Assembly (NCBI GenBank): GCA_905250115.1
Contig: CAJNOI010000350.1
Span: forward strand, 1-64,000
Reading direction: 5' to 3'
Length of the DNA: 64,000 nucleotides
Source of the DNA: Adineta steineri
Lineage: Eukaryota > Rotifera > Eurotatoria > Adinetida > Adinetidae
A program made the translations under genes and the position numbers. Below, in pieces: positions 57,275-64,000 of this stretch (position 1 is its first letter; every line of letters begins with the position of its first letter). The notes below the pieces were generated by a model. The model saw only the letters and a list, made by a program, of their open reading frames with translations, ran no database searches and had not been told where the DNA came from.

Positions 57275-57879
57275 TTATACTTCAGTTATTGGATATAATA
57301 ATGATTGAGATTTTTGTTGTATAGTATGGTTATCAGTATCTTTTATTGTTGATATTGAATGCATCGAATTTTGTTGTATTGTTCGTAATTCAATGAGATC
57401 ATCTTGATCTAATGAATAGAATGCTTTATGTTTGTATAACCAAAACCATAGAGCAATACCAATAAGAAAAAGAACGGTTGATGAAAGTAAAAAAACAGGA
57501 AAAAAATATCTTTGAAATTGTTCAAATTGTTTATTTATTAATTTTCGATTGTTAAGTAATGCTAAACTTATTTCACTAGTTAAAATATTATGATAAATTG
57601 GAGAATACTTAACATCCGTATCAAACTTTGTTTCAAATAAATAACGATCAGGTGAACAACAATAACGATAAGTATCTGTACCACAACAAAAATATTGAAT
57701 AAAATTTTCAGTTGGACATGGAAAACCTAAACATATAATCAATTGAATGACAATTCTATTCGGATTCACTAACCATTATTCCATGTTCCATCGATATCAA
57801 ACCAACCGCTACAAACAGTATTTGATGTTTGATTAAATACAGTTGCTATTGTACTTTCAATGATTCTAGTTGTCATCAT
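57275..57879 (-). CDS. Shisa-like transmembrane adaptor
   Basis: Two exons, ATG at 57879 (MMTTRIIESTIATVFNQTSN), TAA at 57275-57277, about 197 residues. The N-terminal domain has the Shisa cysteine signature: VCSGWFDIDGTWNNG, FPCPTENFIQYFCCGTDTYR, YCCSPDRYLFETKFD. A TM helix follows (FFPVFLLSSTVLFLIGIALW) and then a cytosolic tail. Shisa proteins are type I membrane adaptors controlling receptor export or AMPA-receptor gating. A cleavable signal peptide would be expected before the Cys domain but none is visible after this ATG. An upstream signal-peptide exon may exist beyond 57880. Confidence 0.85.
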
Positions 57880-58338
57880 GGTTTATTGAATAGAACATTT
57901 ATCAGTAAGATGATGTATATGTGTAACATTAAAGAGAAGTCAAGAATGAACCAAACAGGAAAGGAAATCTCATCTGTTTAGTTAATAATTCTTTCTTATG
58001 TAGAATGATAATAATTCTTTTATAAGGAAATACAGTTAGTATGGTGTATCGATAAGAATCTTCTTGTTTTATCGGATTAGAAAAAAACAAGAGTTTATCA
58101 TGGATGATTATCACTAATGTATTACAGAGAGAGAAATCAACTAGATTAGCTACATTTATCAATAATGTCACAAATGATCATACTGGAAAATACAAAACAT
58201 CATATGTAAATCTATGTTTTTTTGTTATTATTTATAACTGATGTATCATTAAAATTTCTTATTATATTATCATACAAGTAGAAGAAAAAATAAAAAAATG
58301 CACACACCATTTTGCTTATGGGAATAAAATTTAATTAT
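57880..58338. other. Intergenic region
   Basis: 0.46 kb between the Shisa 5' end and the SLC1 3' end. AT-rich. A missing Shisa first exon could be here. Nothing else seen. Confidence 0.5.
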
Positions 58339-60406
58339 TTAAAAAGCTGTTCGTTTTGTATTATCATCAGCATCATCAGTATCCGAGATTGTTCCTTGTG
58401 GATCTATAAATGTTGGATTATCAAATGCAATCGATACTCTTTGATTTGATGGAACAATAAGAGGAACAATTGTACGTGAATCATTGATACCGTTGAGAAA
58501 AGCAATTTTTTCTTTATTATCAAGTGCTTTTAATTCATGACGTGATAAATGTTGTACAATAGCACAACCAATTGAATCACCAAATACATTTATTGCTGTA
58601 CGAAATCGATCACTAACAAAATAAATTAAAATAGAGATTTAAATAATACAAATATAAAACTTACAGTAACCAATCAACAGCATAGATTGTTCGAACTTCA
58701 TCCGATGGTAAACCAAGTGCATTAAGAACAATAACCATTGTTACAAGACCAGCCTGAGGAATACTTGCAGCACCAATTGATGCTAATGTTGATGTCAAAC
58801 TAGGAAATTCTCATTTTCTTATTTTATTAATATTAATTGATTTCAATTTACCTTGTAACAATAATTTTAACAAAATTCAATGGAATACCATTAAGTTGAG
58901 CAATATATATAGCTGCTACTGCTTCATACAAAGCTGTTCCATCCATATTAACTGTCGCACCAACTGGTAAAACAAATCGTGAAACTCTTGGATCAATATG
59001 ATTTTTTTCTTCGACACATCGATATGTTACCGGTAATGTTGCTGATGAACTAGCTGTACCAAATGCTGTTACTAATGCTTGACTCATTCCGCGTATATAT
59101 TTAAAAACATTTATACGTGTTATAATAAAAAGAATTAAAGGTAAAACAATAAATCCATGTATAAATAATCCAGCTAAAACTGTTGCCATATAAAGACCTA
59201 ATGAACCAACGAAATCTGTTAATGTATCCATTTCAAGCATTTTAGCAACAATTAAAAAGAAGATACCAATTGGACTATATAACATGGCAATACGTACAAG
59301 TTGCATAACAACTTCAAGCATTGCTTCAAAAAATTTCTTCAGTATAATCGCTTTTTCTTTTAATCGACTTATAATAACACCAAATAAAATACAAAAAAGA
59401 AGTAAACCGAGTACATTAATACCATCGCGTTTTTCTATTATTGGATCAAAAAGTGTTTTATTATAACCTATATTTTATTTATATAATTATTAATATATGA
59501 ATGCAACAAAAAATACTATTACTTTGATTATTAAGACCGGTAGCAACTACTCTAGTTACATTAAGTTTCGTACCAACCTAACAAAATTAAATATATCTGA
59601 TTAGTTTTTTTTCTGCTTTAAAATACTTACCGATCGAAATGCAGCTTCCATAATATTATCCGGAAAAAGATTTCTAAGATATATATATGAAATGGAATTA
59701 AAATAAAATATTTTCGATTTAATTTTTACCTGAATAAATCGAGAACAGTATCGATAGTTCGAGCTTCTGCTGATTTAGCTGCTGCTTTTTTTTCTACACT
59801 AACACCACGTGATCCAGGTCGAATAACTACTACAAGAATAATACCAATAATAGCTGCTATAATTGTTGTACCAAAATAATAAACTAATGCTCGTACACCC
59901 ATTTTTCCTGATGATTGTGCATCAAGTTGAGCTAATGATGAAATAATACTTGAAACAATTAATGGTAATATAAGCATTTTAAGTATATTAATAAAAATTT
60001 TGCCCGGAAAATCAATATATGTTATATCTTCTTTTGTAATACGACATCCATTAACATATTCATCTAGAATAAAAACGAATAAAATACAAGATCCTATTAT
60101 TATTGTTTTTTGTTTACCTCCAGGACATTTAAGACCTCGAAGAGCAACTCCAACACCAATACCAATGATAACCGAAGCAATAGTTGCTATGAGTAAAGCT
60201 TGTTCTTTTAGATTTTCTTTCGTACAACATTGTTGACAACAACCACCTTTTGATTTATACATCAACGAATGTGATGCTGGTATATTGATAGTATGTTGTG
60301 ATGGTCTACTATGTATAGACGTGTTACGTGAACCACTTCTCTGTTTTGACATTGTAACAGTAAATGGTGTTACAGTAGATATAGAATTCTTCTTGATAAA
60401 CTGCAT
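58339..60406 (-). CDS. SLC1 family excitatory amino acid (glutamate/aspartate) transporter
   Basis: ATG at 60406, TAA at 58339-58341. A Ser-rich, Cys-containing N tail leads into TM1 ([20 protein letters not shown]). Next come [20 protein letters not shown] (TM2), [20 protein letters not shown] and a loop [21 protein letters not shown]1 is [14 protein letters not shown]7 [22 protein letters not shown]2 [22 protein letters not shown]8 reads [20 protein letters not shown] with the Arg that selects acidic amino acids. Na+ site NMDGT is intact. The tail is Asp-rich. It takes up glutamate/aspartate coupled to Na+, H+ and K+. The join WL(L)|DRFRT at ~58675/58616 is clean. Confidence 0.94.
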
Positions 60407-61061
60407 GATCTATTAAAAGAAGTACAAAATGACAAGATACAATGACATCGAACTTACTTTATTGTTTTTGAAGAGATATATTTTATAAAATTGAAGTTTA
60501 TGTCGATAACAGCACACAAACTAATTGAAAATTTTGAAAGAATACAAGTGTATATATATATACAAGAGTTTTCTTGTTGTTAAATACGTAGAAGAAAAGA
60601 TAAGATGAATTATCTTTTAACGGTGCTTTACATAATTCAATATAAATTTAAAAAAATAAAGCATAGAAATCCCATATAAGAATTCATGAATTATTAATTT
60701 GTTATTGTTAAATTAGATAAATAGTAGAGAGATTTAACCTTCATTGTTAGTATTGAAAATGCTGACATGATATTTATATATAGGTTTTTATTCTATCTAT
60801 TTCAAAGAGCAACACCTCACATTAATGATGAAAATAAGAACGAAATTGCAATTTATTCACATTGAAAGAGTGCACAATCTTTCATTATTTGATAAAGGCA
60901 ACTATCATGCTATACAGTATTATAGATCATCGACAAGAGATTGGGTACTCTCTCTCTGTCTCTATCATGCATTTAGTGTGTGACGTTATGACCAAAAATT
61001 TGATATTTACAGATATTATTGATTTAATACAAAAAAGTGAATTTTATTTATAAATAAAAAA
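60407..61061. other. Intergenic region
   Basis: 0.65 kb upstream of SLC1 and downstream of MORN5. AT-rich with (AT)n near 60552-60560. No gene seen. Confidence 0.5.
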
Positions 61062-61788
<727 letters not shown>

Positions 61789-61954
61789 TATTGAATGAAA
61801 TAAAATAGAAAGTAAATTTCTTCGCCATTTTAAGATTGTTTTAACTTAACAACATACTTATTTTTTAAATAGATGTCGCATACTAGATTATTCAAAATGA
61901 AATGATTCATCAAAACTTATTTTTGACTGATTATTAAATAAATTTTTGACAAAA
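61789..61954. promoter_or_regulatory. Compact bidirectional promoter between MORN5 and MINDY
   Basis: 166 bp separate the two divergent start codons. Both 5' UTRs and core promoters must fit here or overlap. AT-rich; no TATA box can be singled out from the background. Confidence 0.5.
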
Positions 61955-63485
61955 ATGTCTGATAATAAACCATCTTCAGGTCGTCTTCGATCTAATTCGT
62001 ATGATCAAGCTATGTCCAGTGAACATCTAACAGTAAATAAGCCAATTGTGAATAATTCATCTTCTGAATTTGATAGAAAATCATGTGAAACTATTCAAAG
62101 AAATAATGATGATGATGATGATGATGTTTATTCAATTAAATGGATTGAATTTAATCATCAACGATTACCTATTTTATTACAAAATATGAATGGACCTTGT
62201 CCATTACTTGCTATTGCAAATATTTTACTTCTAAGAAAACGAGTAAAAATATTTTTATGAAAAACGTATTTGAAAATTTCTATGTTTGATCTAGATTTTT
62301 CTTCCTTCAAATCTGAATGTAATTAGTACAGAACATGTTATAGCAACCATTGCTGAATATATACTTCAATTTGATACAACAGTAAATGACGAAATAGAAA
62401 AAAGAGAATTTATTTAATTATTTTAATTTTCTCCTAAGAAATTAAATGATGAAAAACGAATTAATTATGAACGTAATATACAAGATGCACTAGCTGTACT
62501 TCCTAAATTAAAAACAGGAATGGATGTTAATTTAAAATTTAATGGGTAATTAAAAGAAAAGGAAATAATATTATATAGTTTAGCTATTTTTTTTTTTTTA
62601 GTGTAGATAAATTTGAATATACGCCAGAATGTATTATATTTGATTTACTTGGTATACAATTACTTCATGGATGGGTTGTTGATCCACAAGATAAAGAATT
62701 ACAAAAAATAATTCAATCAAATGCTTTAAGTTATAATCAATTAATTGAAAAAATAATTCCACAAACTGATGGAAATCTTTCTCGAGAAAGTAAAAATGTT
62801 GCTTTTTTTTCTTATGTAAATAAAATGAATTCTTAAAGGTTTATTAATTCAACAATTTCTTGAAGAAAATCGTTCACAATTAACACATTATGGTATATTA
62901 CAATTAAATACAATAATGGTTGATAATCAATTAGCTGTTTTATTTCGTAATAATCATTTTAATACAATATGGAAAAATAAAGTATATGATTTATTTTTTA
63001 TATTGATACTCATATAAATGATTCTGTATCTTTTACAAATAGGATATGTATGTTACCCTTAGGATAATTTTTGTTTTTTACTATACTATTTAGAATCAAT
63101 TATTTTTACTTGTTTCTGATCAAGGTTATCTAAATCATCCATCAATTGTTTTCGAAACATTGACTGATATTGATAATAATAGTACATTTACTAATGGTTA
63201 TGGTGACATATGGCAAAAATCAGTGCCGGTTGATACAACACGAGAGTTTGTTCTTATTGATATTAGAAAATTTTCATTTTCTTTTTTAATATTTTCTTTA
63301 GTCGTGATTTAGCAATTGCAATGCATAAACAACAACAACGACAATATCGTGAAGAACAATTATATCAGCAACAACAACAGCATTCACAGAGATATTATCA
63401 TGAAGAAAATTCAAATAAATCCAGAAAAAAACAGAGACATCCATCTTATGACGATGATCAAGATTGTGCATGTATTTTATCATAA
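61955..63485 (+). CDS. MINDY-1/2 (FAM63) K48-specific deubiquitinase
   Basis: ATG at 61955 (MSDNKPSSGRLRSNSYDQAM), TAA at 63483-63485, several exons. MINDY domain: YSIKWIEFNHQRLPILLQNM, NGPCPLLAIANILLL with the catalytic Cys, LKTGMDVNLKF, FEYTPECIIFDLLGIQLLHG, VVDPQD, and LAVLFRNNHFNTIWK with the catalytic His. Then LFLLVSDQGYLNHPSIVFET and a Gln-rich tail. MINDY-1/2 trim K48-linked polyubiquitin from the distal end. The Gln-rich coiled coil near the end (RQYREEQLYQQQQQ) may carry the ubiquitin-interacting motif. The protein ends CACILS, a CaaX-like C-I-L-S. The gene is convergent with the last one; stop codons are 97 bp apart. Confidence 0.9.
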
Positions 63486-63582
63486 GCAGTTTCCTTTTTA
63501 AATTTTTTTTTCATACGTTATTATTATATAGTTAGAAAAGAAAGAGTTATAAATTTAATATACAATAAATACTGATATAGTT

Positions 63583-64000
63583 TTATTTACAAAGATGTTC
63601 AAATTCATTAGGAAACATATAATAGGATGATGATGATGTTGTTGAACTACGACTATTTGTTGTTGGATATATATTAAGTGGTGTATTTAATATTATTGAT
63701 GTATCTGTACATCTTGATTTAACATCACTTGGTGTGCTACTAATTGTTGATATACGATTTGATATAAATCGATTATGTTCGAATAGAAGTGGTGATGCAG
63801 CTGGTAAAGGTACTTGAACAATAGACATTTTTTGTTTTCGACGTTGTCTTCTACGACGAATGGATGTTAAACATTGACAAACCATGACAAAAAGAAGTAA
63901 AGTTATAGCAAGAAATATACCAATCGTACATATTTGTAAGAAAAACCATTTTTCAGGAAGATAATTATTTGATGAATGAAAAATTAAATCATTTGATGTT
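63583..64000 (-). CDS. Single-pass membrane protein, C-terminal part (partial)
   Basis: An open frame runs from the right edge to TAA at 63583. It encodes a short extracellular piece (HSSNNYLPEKWF), a TM helix (FFLQICTIGIFLAITLLLFV) and MVCQCLT, then a basic stop-transfer (RRRRQRRKQK). A ~90-residue Ser/Thr-rich cytosolic tail ends SSYYMFPNEFEHLCK. The ectodomain is off the window. I cannot name the family. The FPNEFEHLCK end is not a standard PDZ ligand. Confidence 0.6.
   Translation of the reverse strand, partial: TSNDLIFHSSNNYLPEKWFFLQICTIGIFLAITLLLFVMVCQCLTSIRRRRQRRKQKMSIVQVPLPAASPLLFEHNRFISNRISTISSTPSDVKSRCTDTSIILNTPLNIYPTTNSRSSTTSSSSYYMFPNEFEHLCK

Overview
This is a eukaryotic, very AT-rich window with compact multi-exon genes. 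Most introns are about 45-70 bp with clean GT..AG ends. The most likely source is a bdelloid rotifer (Rotaria/Adineta type). That is an inference from the animal gene set (ERG potassium channel, Shisa, NDRG, MED15, GALNT, SLC1, MORN5), a many-exon group 3 LEA desiccation-type gene, the short introns and the many small non-autonomous DNA transposons. No ribosomal or mitochondrial marker is present to prove it. CDS coordinates below run from first to last coding base and include introns; exon joins were made by eye.

Layout. 1-9,052: the tail of a homocysteine S-methyltransferase (+), then four genes on the minus strand packed 81-169 bp apart, in transcription order UTP4, Cu/Zn SOD (with a 558-bp MITE in its intron), SSU72, and a ZMYM/QRICH1-type protein with a Crypton-derived C-terminal domain. 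10,709-19,266: an ERG (KCNH) potassium channel on the minus strand. Its ~4-kb last large intron contains a complete 19-exon LEA gene on the opposite strand. Its pore region is encoded twice, by two alternative two-exon cassettes. 21,663-26,277: a chitin-binding secreted protein, a prolyl-4-hydroxylase-like enzyme and a small unknown protein. 27,540-33,530: a repeat-rich accessory region with GC-rich satellite-like islands in opposite orientation, a 1.05-kb element with ~135-bp inverted repeats, a small tail-anchored protein and a decayed multi-exon gene. 33,778-45,254: a cysteine-rich membrane protein, a one-TM mini-protein, an NBR1-like autophagy receptor, ribosomal protein S11 and an unknown secreted protein. 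45,444-52,672: MED15 and a GALNT glycosyltransferase. 53,727-64,000: a doublet zinc-knuckle protein, NDRG, Shisa, an SLC1 glutamate transporter, MORN5 and MINDY deubiquitinase as a divergent pair, and a truncated membrane protein.

The most interesting signals are: (1) duplicated ERG pore cassettes whose splice phases forbid mixed joins and give a TGA when both are included; (2) the antisense LEA gene nested in the ERG intron; (3) the LEA tail built from alternating phase-1 exons, five of them exactly 27 nt; (4) a hAT-type MITE inserted into a MED15 splice donor, whose target-site duplication rebuilt the donor; (5) possible polycistronic packing of UTP4-SOD-SSU72-ZMYM.
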